Shown: positions 50,875-58,481 of the stretch, piece by piece
Position numbering within the stretch: position 1 is the first letter of the stretch
Layout of the letters: each line of letters starts with the position of its first letter
Origin: Fodinibius roseus
GTDB taxonomy: Bacteria > Bacteroidota > Rhodothermia > Balneolales > Balneolaceae
Length of the DNA: 64,000 nt
Direction: 5' to 3'
Assembly: GCF_900129315.1 (NCBI RefSeq)
Contig: NZ_FQUS01000013.1
Location: 62,001 to 126,000, forward strand
Position numbers and translations under genes: made by a program
Notes under the pieces: model-generated
Database searches by the model: none
Told to the model about the DNA's origin: nothing
What the model saw: the letters and a program-made list of their open reading frames with translations, nothing else

Positions 50875-51184
50875 CCATAACGCTGACGGCAGCCAGCGAA
50901 ATGACACTTCGTTTTTTTTGAAGCGGTGTAGTTTCTAATGGCGTTCGATTCCCCGGTGAGCCAAAAATATCAGCTTTTATTCTCAACCAAAGCGGCGGCT
51001 GTTTTCGTTTAAACGCAAGTAATCGCACACTTTATTGGCATTATTCCTCTAAATGTTGTTTTATTACATTTCATCTGACAACACATACGTTGCACATGTT
51101 GTCCCTTACTCCTTAAATCGGGATGGAACATAAGGGACCCAAGTTTTTTTAGACTCAACGTAATAACCAAATGACTCTGATCTT
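50875..51184. other. Gene-free stretch
   Basis: 310 bp with no acceptable frame. It holds a short CTTC-T8-GAAG hairpin near 50909 and an A+T-rich tract before the DoxX gene. Nothing else was seen. Confidence 0.5.
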
Positions 51185-51601
51185 ATGTTAAAACGATTAA
51201 ATTCTTCTACCCTAAGTGAGTTCGTTGATGCCAAAACCTCCGCTATGATCCTGCGGGTCCTGGTGGCCTTTTTTATGATCTATGGCCATGGCTTCGGCAA
51301 AGTCATGAATGTATTGGGGGGCAATCTTCAATTTTTAGATCCGATTGGTATCGGCCCGGAAGCCTCCCTTATCCTTGCTGCTTTTGCGGAAGGGATCTGT
51401 GCCTTTCTGATACTCATAGGATTCTGGACGCGCCTGGCTTCCCTGATCCTGGTCATCAATATGGGTGTCGCAATCTTTTTCCACCATATACCCTCGGGTG
51501 ATGCTTTCGGGGCCTTCGAGACGGCTGTGCTTTACCTGGTGGCATTTTTCGTAATCTTCTTGCTGGGACCCGGCAAATTCGCTATGGACAAAGGCCGGTA
51601 A
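51185..51601 (+). CDS. DoxX-family membrane protein
   Basis: 138 aa, four membrane helices. MILRVLVAFFMIYGHGFGKV is the conserved first helix. EASLILAAFAEGICAFLILI with the Glu, and WTRLASLILVINMGVAIFFH, follow. The C-terminus FVIFLLGPGKFAMDKGR keeps the DoxX pattern (GPGxxxxD). The family includes subunits of sulfur-, quinone- and thiol-linked oxidoreductases, and the exact role is unknown. It is complete, unlike the fragment at 46104. Confidence 0.9.
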   Translation: MLKRLNSSTLSEFVDAKTSAMILRVLVAFFMIYGHGFGKVMNVLGGNLQFLDPIGIGPEASLILAAFAEGICAFLILIGFWTRLASLILVINMGVAIFFHHIPSGDAFGAFETAVLYLVAFFVIFLLGPGKFAMDKGR

Positions 51602-51624
51602 CAGTAACAAGTCTAACATTATTT

Positions 51625-51756
51625 AGAGAAGGTTTTGAAAACCAGGGGGATTTGTTCAATACCAAAGCCTGGGCGATTTTAATACTGTAGTATAAAGCTT
51701 TTTGAAATCGCGAAAATGTCACATTTGGATAAAACAACGGTTTTGCAGAGGCCTCT
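51625..51756 (+). repeat. Dispersed intergenic palindromic repeat, copy 6
   Basis: The arms are AGAGAAGGTTTTGAAAACC and GGTTTTGCAGAGGCCTCT. The inner blocks GCGATTTTAATACTG and TTGAAATCGCG are also complementary. It lies directly downstream of the DoxX gene and is followed by a terminator. Confidence 0.75.
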
Positions 51757-51769
51757 TAGATATAATACA

Positions 51770-51807
51770 ACCCTCAGGGTTTATGGCATCCTGAGGGTCT
51801 TTCTTTT
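51770..51807 (+). terminator. Rho-independent terminator after DoxX
   Basis: A perfect 9-bp stem ACCCTCAGG / CCTGAGGGT (51770-51778 and 51790-51798) followed by CTTTCTTTT. It terminates plus-strand transcription past repeat copy 6. Confidence 0.8.
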
Positions 51808-51862
51808 AAACCGACTCTATTGCGCTGCCCCCTTTTCTTTCACTATGGTCGCCATGCCCAAA

Positions 51863-52657
51863 CTATTCGCTATGAGCAATAAGCTCCCAGAGTTCTACCT
51901 TAACCATATCACGGGTTTCATAAATCGTAGCAAAAAGCTCAGGGATATTGGCATTGGTCCCTATCGCCTGGTTGATGACCTCGTTGGTAAAGCCGTATTC
52001 AATATGCTCTAAGCGATCATAAAAATTACCGGTGGCAAAATTGTAGCCATATTCTATTCCACCGGGGATAATAAGAGAATAAACTTCCCAGCCCGACATG
52101 ATATTCTTCTCAATGCGCGCTTCGTGGATCGGTTTTGCCACTTCCTCCTCAAGCATCAGGTAATCGGGATTTTTATCAGGCGCTACATCCATATAATCCA
52201 TCGACATATACTTGGCAGGATGGTTTTTAGTCGAATCGATAAACGCATTTTCCACTTTCCAGAGCTCCGTTTTTATGATCGAATCGTGAACGGCACTTAT
52301 TTCGGAACCGAATGCAGAAGGAATATAGGGAGATGAGGAAACCGTGGAAAAAACCTCTTCAAAAGCGGCCAGGTCGGTAGCGGTAACAATACTGACAAAA
52401 TTATAGTCGGTCTTCTCACCGCCGGGATACGATACGTGATAAAGCTGCCAGTTTTTCAGGGCGTCGTCTTCGACCAACTGCTGGTAAACGGCCCTCAGTT
52501 CATGTGTAACCTGGTCGGTAAATGTAAAAAACTGATCGGGACCAACATGGATATAGTCCATTTTCTTATACTCGTTCGGAGCGGGTTGAGCAAAAACGGT
52601 TCCGGTTACTATTAGGATGAGCAGGACGGGAAAAAAGGTGAACTTCTTCATAGGCAT
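51863..52657 (-). CDS. Exported protein with two tandem ferredoxin-like domains
   Basis: 264 aa with a signal peptide (FFPVLLILIVTGTVFAQ). Two related halves follow: about 30-130 (KMDYIHVGPDQFFTFTDQ ... NWQLYHVSYPGGEKTDYNFV) and about 145-250 (SMDYMDVAPDKNPDYLMLEE ... GWEVYSLIIPGGIEYGYNFA). The fold recalls dimeric alpha-beta barrel/NIPSNAP-type proteins that have been fused. It is periplasmic with unknown function. It is convergent with the DoxX unit. Confidence 0.82.
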   Translation of the reverse strand: MPMKKFTFFPVLLILIVTGTVFAQPAPNEYKKMDYIHVGPDQFFTFTDQVTHELRAVYQQLVEDDALKNWQLYHVSYPGGEKTDYNFVSIVTATDLAAFEEVFSTVSSSPYIPSAFGSEISAVHDSIIKTELWKVENAFIDSTKNHPAKYMSMDYMDVAPDKNPDYLMLEEEVAKPIHEARIEKNIMSGWEVYSLIIPGGIEYGYNFATGNFYDRLEHIEYGFTNEVINQAIGTNANIPELFATIYETRDMVKVELWELIAHSE

Positions 52658-52859
52658 CCTCCGGTATCTAATGACAATGTAATAGTAAGTAACACATTTT
52701 TTCCGAAAAAAACACCTGAAATTATGATTAGTTTGTAATTATGGAGGAGGAGCGGATTTATTAACTCGCCCGGAATGCTGGGCATCAGTTTTTTTACGGA
52801 GTGGAAAAATGCGGAACTGAAGTCCACGGCTGTAAGAGCTGTAACTCTATCAGTCGGAT

Positions 52860-54266
52860 TTATGACGATCCAATCCCTTTTCGGACCATTGTTCCCCACT
52901 CTTTCTTGCCTTTGAAAAAATCAATGATCCCCTGGAGCCGCCACCAGGCATGAAGCTGACGATAGCCAAGATTTTCCAGCAGTGCATACCCGGCCAGAAT
53001 AAGGGTGTCACGGGGACGCTCGTAGCGCCGGGAGGTAAGTTCTTCCAGAAAAACAGCGCTCACTGAAAGCACCATTCCCCAAACAAGGGCTACGGCCAAA
53101 AAAAGAAGGGCGAAATAACCGTTAATGACCCCCATCCACCAGGAAATGCCAACCAGAAAATATCCCGCGAATTCAATGACCGGGGAGATCATCTCCACAA
53201 ACACAAAAAAAGGCATTGCAAAAAGCCCGATACGTCCATAACGAGGATTTAATAGCATTCGCTTATAACGGTATAAGGAATCGGTAAGGCCGCGATGCCA
53301 GCGGTTGCGTTGTCGTGCAAGAGAAGCCCGGTCTTCCGGCACTTCGGTCCAGCATACCGGCTCCGAAATAAAACGTATCCGGTAAGGAATTTTTTGGCGG
53401 CGGTAATGCTCGTGAAGCCGCATCACCAGTTCCATATCTTCACCGACGGTATCACGCAGATAGCCGCCCGCTTTAATGACAGCCTTACGATCGAAGAGGC
53501 CGAAGGCACCGGAGATAATGAGCAGCGAATCAAGGTAGTCCAGGCCGATACGCCCGAAAAGAAAAGCCCGCAGGTATTCCACCGACTGAATTCTACCTAA
53601 AAACGAATCGGGGATGCCTGCCTTATCCACCAATCGATTCTTAAACGTACAGCCGTTAGCCACGCGTACAACCCCGCCTACGGCAATCGTGGTATCGTCT
53701 TCCATAAAAACACGCAGCATTTTGGTAAGAGCATCCGGCTCCAGAATCGAATCAGCATCTACAGCACAAAACAGCTCTTTCTTTGCAATATTAATGCCGG
53801 CATTAAGGGCATCGGCCTTGCCCCCGTTTTTTTTATCTATCACGACTAATTTGGGGTATCGATCGGAAGTGTAAATATCTTTAATGGGTTGATGGTCTGT
53901 AAATTTAGGCCAGTGACGTTGCTGAGACTTTAGCTGGTAATAATCAATCAGCTTTTGCAAGGTTTGATCCGTACTGCCATCATTGACAACCACCACCTCG
54001 TAGTTGGTATACTTAAGGTTGAGCAGGGAATTAATAGAACTTATAATCGACTCCTCCTCGTTAAAGGCCGGGGCGATGATGCTTATCGGCTTGTAGAGAT
54101 TGGTGCTGTATACTCCCTTGAGCTTAAAAATACGATCAATATTTCTGTACCGGCGGATATGAAAAAAAGATACGACCAGTAACATAAAATAGATCCCATT
54201 GACGATGATAAAATATAAGATCACCAATTCATTAATACCATAAAGTATGTTAGATAATGTTGACAT
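52860..54266 (-). CDS. Processive membrane glycosyltransferase (GT2)
   Basis: About 468 aa from the ATG at 54266; the longer frame reads through the end of the upstream gene. It has an N-terminal helix, then SIIAPAFNEEESI, VVVNDGSTDQTL and NGGKADALNAGI. The catalytic DAD is in FCAVDADSILEPDAL, and RQRNRWHRGL is the QxxRW motif of processive enzymes such as cellulose, PNAG and hyaluronan synthases. Several C-terminal helices form the channel. It is the last gene of a minus-strand operon and overlaps the HEAT gene by 17 bp. It probably makes a secreted polysaccharide. Confidence 0.93.
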   Translation of the reverse strand: MSTLSNILYGINELVILYFIIVNGIYFMLLVVSFFHIRRYRNIDRIFKLKGVYSTNLYKPISIIAPAFNEEESIISSINSLLNLKYTNYEVVVVNDGSTDQTLQKLIDYYQLKSQQRHWPKFTDHQPIKDIYTSDRYPKLVVIDKKNGGKADALNAGINIAKKELFCAVDADSILEPDALTKMLRVFMEDDTTIAVGGVVRVANGCTFKNRLVDKAGIPDSFLGRIQSVEYLRAFLFGRIGLDYLDSLLIISGAFGLFDRKAVIKAGGYLRDTVGEDMELVMRLHEHYRRQKIPYRIRFISEPVCWTEVPEDRASLARQRNRWHRGLTDSLYRYKRMLLNPRYGRIGLFAMPFFVFVEMISPVIEFAGYFLVGISWWMGVINGYFALLFLAVALVWGMVLSVSAVFLEELTSRRYERPRDTLILAGYALLENLGYRQLHAWWRLQGIIDFFKGKKEWGTMVRKGIGSS

Positions 54267-55362
54267 GGGTATCACCAATTTTTTTAATTTCCTGCCATTC
54301 CTGCTGGTACTTCTCAGGGATGTGGGTTTCCGGCTGCGGAAGGTTGGAGTATTGCAACAAGGCCTTCTGTGCCACAATACGGACTTCCAGGTCATCATCC
54401 CCACATAGTGCCAGTAGCATGTCGTCCAGATCGGGTGTATGATGCTGATAGATCCATCGGGCTGTTTCCAACCGAACCATCTGGTAGTCTGACTCCCACA
54501 AACGCTGGCGGAAAAGCTCTTCCTTTACTTCTGGAGCAGGTAACTGGTTTAATACGCTCAGCAGCGTAGCCCGGAGCTGACCAAGCTCATCATGCGGCAG
54601 GGGGGAACAGAACAGCTCAAAAAGGGGTTCTGTAAGCTGATAAAAATTCAGATCGTTAAACATACGGGTAGCGGCCGAAGCGTTTTTAACAGGAATTTCA
54701 GAAGAAGAGACCTGCTCCATAAGAAATTCGGCCGCCTGGTCTTTATCCGGATGCAGCTCACAATACTTGTAGATAATATCATTGACTGCCATAGAAGCAT
54801 TTTGGGGAGAGTGTAGAAACGAGGTTAGCGCGTAATCGCGTATTTCCTGTTTTGAACTATTAATCAGGGCCAGGGTTGCAGCATACACGATAACCGGGCG
54901 ATTGTGACTTTGAAGATCATAAAGTTTCTTAATAACCTCGGAATCCGTTTCTTTTTTTTTCTCAGAATACATACAGGCTTCAGCGATATCCATCACCGCA
55001 TTTGATTTTATTTTTTTGAGGAAATGCTCCCGAAAAGCGGAGAGATTCAACAGTTTTTTTAGCTTCTCCCGCTCTTTTCCTCTCAGGCTGTCAATCATGT
55101 CGTCGATATTCTCAAAGGCAACCACGATGTCGTAATGATTTCGCAGAGCGTCACTGAAATCGAGCTCACTTATCCCCCCATCAAGGTAGCGGTATATCAG
55201 AGGCAAAATGTATTCTTCCGAGTCAGCTTTCTTTTCTTTGCGGTAGTTCAGGAGCCATCTGTGGAAGTACGTGTAGATAATCAACACTGTAAATTGCAGG
55301 AGCAGGAAAATAAGCACGATTCCGGTGAACTGAATGGCCAATGTGTCGTAAGTAAAACTCAT
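54250..55362 (-). CDS. Membrane-anchored HEAT-repeat protein
   Basis: 370 aa. There is one membrane helix near the start (FTGIVLIFLLLQFTVLIIYT), then a long cytoplasmic all-helical region with HEAT-like repeats (VYAATLALINSSKQEIRDYA; VRLETARWIYQHHTPDLDDM; VRIVAQKALLQYS). It could act as a scaffold for the glycosyltransferase whose gene overlaps it by 17 bp. No catalytic motif is present. It starts 3 bp after the response regulator gene. Confidence 0.85.
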   Translation of the reverse strand: MSFTYDTLAIQFTGIVLIFLLLQFTVLIIYTYFHRWLLNYRKEKKADSEEYILPLIYRYLDGGISELDFSDALRNHYDIVVAFENIDDMIDSLRGKEREKLKKLLNLSAFREHFLKKIKSNAVMDIAEACMYSEKKKETDSEVIKKLYDLQSHNRPVIVYAATLALINSSKQEIRDYALTSFLHSPQNASMAVNDIIYKYCELHPDKDQAAEFLMEQVSSSEIPVKNASAATRMFNDLNFYQLTEPLFELFCSPLPHDELGQLRATLLSVLNQLPAPEVKEELFRQRLWESDYQMVRLETARWIYQHHTPDLDDMLLALCGDDDLEVRIVAQKALLQYSNLPQPETHIPEKYQQEWQEIKKIGDTHVNII

Positions 55363-55364
55363 GC

Positions 55365-55742
55365 TTAGGATCGAAGAACTGTGAGAGCCCGTTCTATACG
55401 TATGAGTAAATTATCGAAGTCAAACGGTTTGTGCAGATAGTCATAAATTCCAAGCTTGAAGAGTGCTTTGATCTCCTCGCTTTCTTCTTTTCCGGAAAGT
55501 ACGATAATACGCCTCGGATCCAGTAATTGCTGTTCATTGATACGCTCAGCCACTTCGCGTCCATCCAGTCCGGGCATCATCATGTCCATAATAACGAGAT
55601 CGGGATCGAGTATATCAACAGTTTCCAGCCCTTCTATACCATTGTCCTCATGATGCACATCATACCCTTTCTTCTCCAGCTTAAATTTCACATACCGGGC
55701 GATGTTCTCATCATCTTCTATCAGTAATATGGTTTCTTTCAT
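55365..55742 (-). CDS. Single-domain response regulator
   Basis: 125 aa receiver-only protein. LLIEDDENIARYV has the acidic pair, and LVIMDMMMPGLDGREV has the phospho-acceptor Asp. RIIVLSGKEESEE and YLHKPFDFDNLL provide the Thr/Ser and conserved Lys. No output domain is present, so it probably acts by protein contact, perhaps with the HEAT protein downstream, or in a phosphorelay with the two kinases upstream. Confidence 0.95.
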   Translation of the reverse strand: MKETILLIEDDENIARYVKFKLEKKGYDVHHEDNGIEGLETVDILDPDLVIMDMMMPGLDGREVAERINEQQLLDPRRIIVLSGKEESEEIKALFKLGIYDYLHKPFDFDNLLIRIERALTVLRS

Positions 55743-55763
55743 AAGCGTATATTATTGTGCGGG

Positions 55764-57008
55764 TTAAAATCGATATGAGACAGACCCTTTGAAGCTAAAC
55801 CGCTTTCGGGTGGTAAGGCTTGGTAAGTCAGACATGTCGTATCGAGCACGGCCGCCCACCAAAATGTGCTCCAACAGGGGGTATTGCCCGTCGATTCCCA
55901 CCGACCAGGAATCAAGTGTCTGTATATCCTGTGAAAATTGGATTTCCGTGGGAGCCGATCCATATCCGCCCGTAACACTTATATAGGCAGTGGCCGAACC
56001 GAAATAACGCCGCATAAGCAGGTTTATCGACTTGGAGTTTCCGCCCTGCGAGGGGACATAATTACTGCGCAGGGTTACAAGATAACTGCCCTCGTATTTA
56101 GCCAGAGATGCGGTATAAATATCGGTTTGCGAGGTGCTAAAATCCAGGTAGCGCATACCCGCAGAAAGCTCAAACGAAGCGGGCAGTGCCTTATACAGCG
56201 AAAAACCAAATCGATACCGGGGATAAATAGAGGACTCAGAATAACCTCCGCTCACATAGGCATACAGCCCATTGGCGATGGACGGATAAGCATCAATATT
56301 AAACTGTGCGCCATTCGAACCAAACCGGCGGGCATACTGCACGCGCCCGATAACCGGTCCGACAGGGGTCTGCCGGCTGAGAGCAAACTCCCCGAATTCC
56401 CAGGGATCAAAAGTATCCGTGAAATAATCGTACCGGTAGGATATGGAGACCCGGTACTTCATCTGCTTACGTTTTACCGACTTCAATTCATCCCGTGCTT
56501 TTTTACTGGGATTCCGTGCCAGGATATCCCTATAGACATCTTCAGAACGGCCGTATTCTTCCATGTCGTACAATACAGCGGCTTTTTGAAGTAATATCTC
56601 TTCATCTTCGGGATGATAATCCAGGGCTTCATTGACGTTTTGAAGCGCAACCTGCAAATTATCCGACCACTTTTCCACATCAATCAACGCCAGCAGAGCC
56701 CTCCGGTTGCCGGGATCCTCCTGTAACACATACCTCAGCTCTTCTCTGGCCTTCTCGTACGCCCCTTCCCAGCTATACAGGCGGGCCACAAAGATCCGTA
56801 TGCCGTGATAATCGGGACTTCGATCCAGAGCTTCAAAGGCATAAGTACGGGCTTTATCGTAATCCGCCTCCTCAAAAGCTGCATTTCGGGCCTGTTCATA
56901 GAGTTCCTCAACCGAAAGTCTGTCCACTTGACTTTGCGCAAAAATCACACCCTGCCCGGTCAGTAGGAATCCAAGAAGAAATAGTATGAATTGTTTCATT
57001 TTATTCAT
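55764..57008 (-). CDS. TPR protein with YaiO-like outer-membrane barrel
   Basis: 414 aa with a signal peptide (FILFLLGFLLTGQGVIFAQ). The N-terminal half has TPR units (LSVEELYEQARNAAFEEADY; LRYVLQEDPGNRRALLALID; EILLQKAAVLYDMEEYGRSE). The C-terminal half is a YaiO-type barrel with YRYDYFTDTFDPWEFGEFAL and GGYGSAPTEIQFS, ending KGSVSYRF. TPR plus barrel is the layout of exopolysaccharide export proteins such as PgaA, so it is the likely outer-membrane port for the GT2 product. ATGs at 57008 and 56999 are both possible. Confidence 0.88.
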   Translation of the reverse strand: MNKMKQFILFLLGFLLTGQGVIFAQSQVDRLSVEELYEQARNAAFEEADYDKARTYAFEALDRSPDYHGIRIFVARLYSWEGAYEKAREELRYVLQEDPGNRRALLALIDVEKWSDNLQVALQNVNEALDYHPEDEEILLQKAAVLYDMEEYGRSEDVYRDILARNPSKKARDELKSVKRKQMKYRVSISYRYDYFTDTFDPWEFGEFALSRQTPVGPVIGRVQYARRFGSNGAQFNIDAYPSIANGLYAYVSGGYSESSIYPRYRFGFSLYKALPASFELSAGMRYLDFSTSQTDIYTASLAKYEGSYLVTLRSNYVPSQGGNSKSINLLMRRYFGSATAYISVTGGYGSAPTEIQFSQDIQTLDSWSVGIDGQYPLLEHILVGGRARYDMSDLPSLTTRKRFSFKGSVSYRF

Positions 57009-57291
57009 CCGTGACCTAATTAGCCAGCAACATAGTAAACTCAGGGGATCTCTCGTTTACGGGATAGTGTATTCCTCACAGCGGGGGAGTCTTCATAATT
57101 CAGCCAAATTTTCTGAGGTGACTAAAGGTTACCCGGCCTCGTCCTATCTTTATAAAGCCGGAAGAAGCAAAACCTTGCGTTACCCTATCCAATCCGAGCA
57201 AAGACAGCGGGTCCACAAACATTATCTGTTTGAAAGCTAATATGGTAATGGTCCTCTGATACATCATACAATTTTGGTCGCGTCCAAACAA
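57009..57291 (-). promoter_or_regulatory. Structured leader of the polysaccharide operon
   Basis: 283 bp between the RR-kinase stop and the YaiO-like gene. At 57125-57176 (minus strand) there is a nested stem: AAGGTT...AACCTT outside and CCGGC...GCCGG inside, with the palindrome CTTTATAAAG in the apical loop. The order GCAAGG, then CCGGC, then GCCGGGTAACC loosely recalls c-di-GMP-I riboswitches, but the diagnostic core is not matched. It is a candidate cis-regulatory RNA. Confidence 0.4.
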
Positions 57292-58416
57292 TTACTGGGG
57301 AATGACAAACTGAAAATCAGTCCCTTGCCCGACTTCACTTTCAACCCGGATCTCACCATTATGGGCTTCTATGAATTCTTTACACAGCAGCAGGCCCAGT
57401 CCGGTTCCGCTTTCCTTGTCTGTGCCGGGCCTTTTGGGACGATCATCGGGATTAAAAATGTGTTCCTGGACCTCTGCAGGCATTCCGACCCCCTCATCCT
57501 GTACGGATAGCCGAATGCGGGAATCGGTACTGGTTACCTCCAATATGACCTTGTCCCCCGCGCTGGAAAATTTAATCGCATTAGCAAGAAGATTTCGAAT
57601 AATCGTAGACAGCATCTGTTTATCGGCCTCCACGGTAATATTCTCGTTATCCAGCTCAAGCTGGATTTCCACCTGTTTTTGTCGGGCCAGCGTTTGTAAT
57701 AATTGAACATTCTTGTCTATCTCCTCCGAAAGGGAGAACGTTTCCGGATTCATCTTCAGCTTATCGGTCTGGAGACGGGCCCACGCCAAAAGGTTTTCGA
57801 GAATCGAATTAGCAACGGTAAGGGAATGCGATACTCGTTTTATATTATCTTTGGTTTCCTCATCGACCGGCTGGTCCCGTAACTTGTGATCGACCACCTC
57901 AGCCAGACCGGAGATACCAAACAAAGCCCCCTTTAAGTCGTGGGCAATAATAGAATACAATTTCTCCCTGGTCTTTGAGAGTTGCTGTAGCTTTTCCCGC
58001 TGTCGTATAATTCGATCTCGCGCATTTTTTAAGCTCAGATGAGTATCAATACGAGCCAACAGCTCCCCGGAATTAAACGGCTTGGTGACGTAGTCGGCCC
58101 CGCCGAGGTTCAGTCCCTTGATAATATCCTCCTCATCGGATCGGGCGGTTAAAAATATGACGGGAATCTCCGCCAGATCTTCATCGGCTTTCAGCTCCTC
58201 GCATACTTCAAATCCCGATTTCTCCGGCATCATAATATCCAGTAAAATTAAATCGGGATCGTGATTTCTCGCCGCTTTCAACACCTGGTTTCCCTTGGTT
58301 GCGGCCACAACCTCATACCCCCGGTTGTCCAATATTTTTCCAAGCAGCTGAATATTCTTGGCAATATCATCAACGATGAGTATTACAAAGTCTTGTTCCT
58401 GCATGTCATCCTGCAT
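57292..58416 (-). CDS. Receiver-histidine kinase fusion
   Basis: 374 aa, soluble. The N-terminal receiver (ILIVDDIAKNIQLL, LILLDIMMPEKSGFEV with the Asp, YVTKPFN) is followed by a coiled-coil and a HisKA segment SIIAHDLKGALFGISGLAEV (His at about 160). The ATPase follows: LANAIKFSSAGDKVILEV, then DEGVGMP, and GTGLGLLLCKEF. Having the receiver first makes it a likely relay element taking a signal from another kinase. Its stop is 283 bp before the YaiO gene, and the large hybrid kinase lies upstream. Confidence 0.93.
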   Translation of the reverse strand: MQDDMQEQDFVILIVDDIAKNIQLLGKILDNRGYEVVAATKGNQVLKAARNHDPDLILLDIMMPEKSGFEVCEELKADEDLAEIPVIFLTARSDEEDIIKGLNLGGADYVTKPFNSGELLARIDTHLSLKNARDRIIRQREKLQQLSKTREKLYSIIAHDLKGALFGISGLAEVVDHKLRDQPVDEETKDNIKRVSHSLTVANSILENLLAWARLQTDKLKMNPETFSLSEEIDKNVQLLQTLARQKQVEIQLELDNENITVEADKQMLSTIIRNLLANAIKFSSAGDKVILEVTSTDSRIRLSVQDEGVGMPAEVQEHIFNPDDRPKRPGTDKESGTGLGLLLCKEFIEAHNGEIRVESEVGQGTDFQFVIPQ

Positions 58417-58481
58417 AATGTTGTATTATCAATAATTGATCGTTGGTGTTGACTAATTTAACAGAATGCGACGGATCACTC

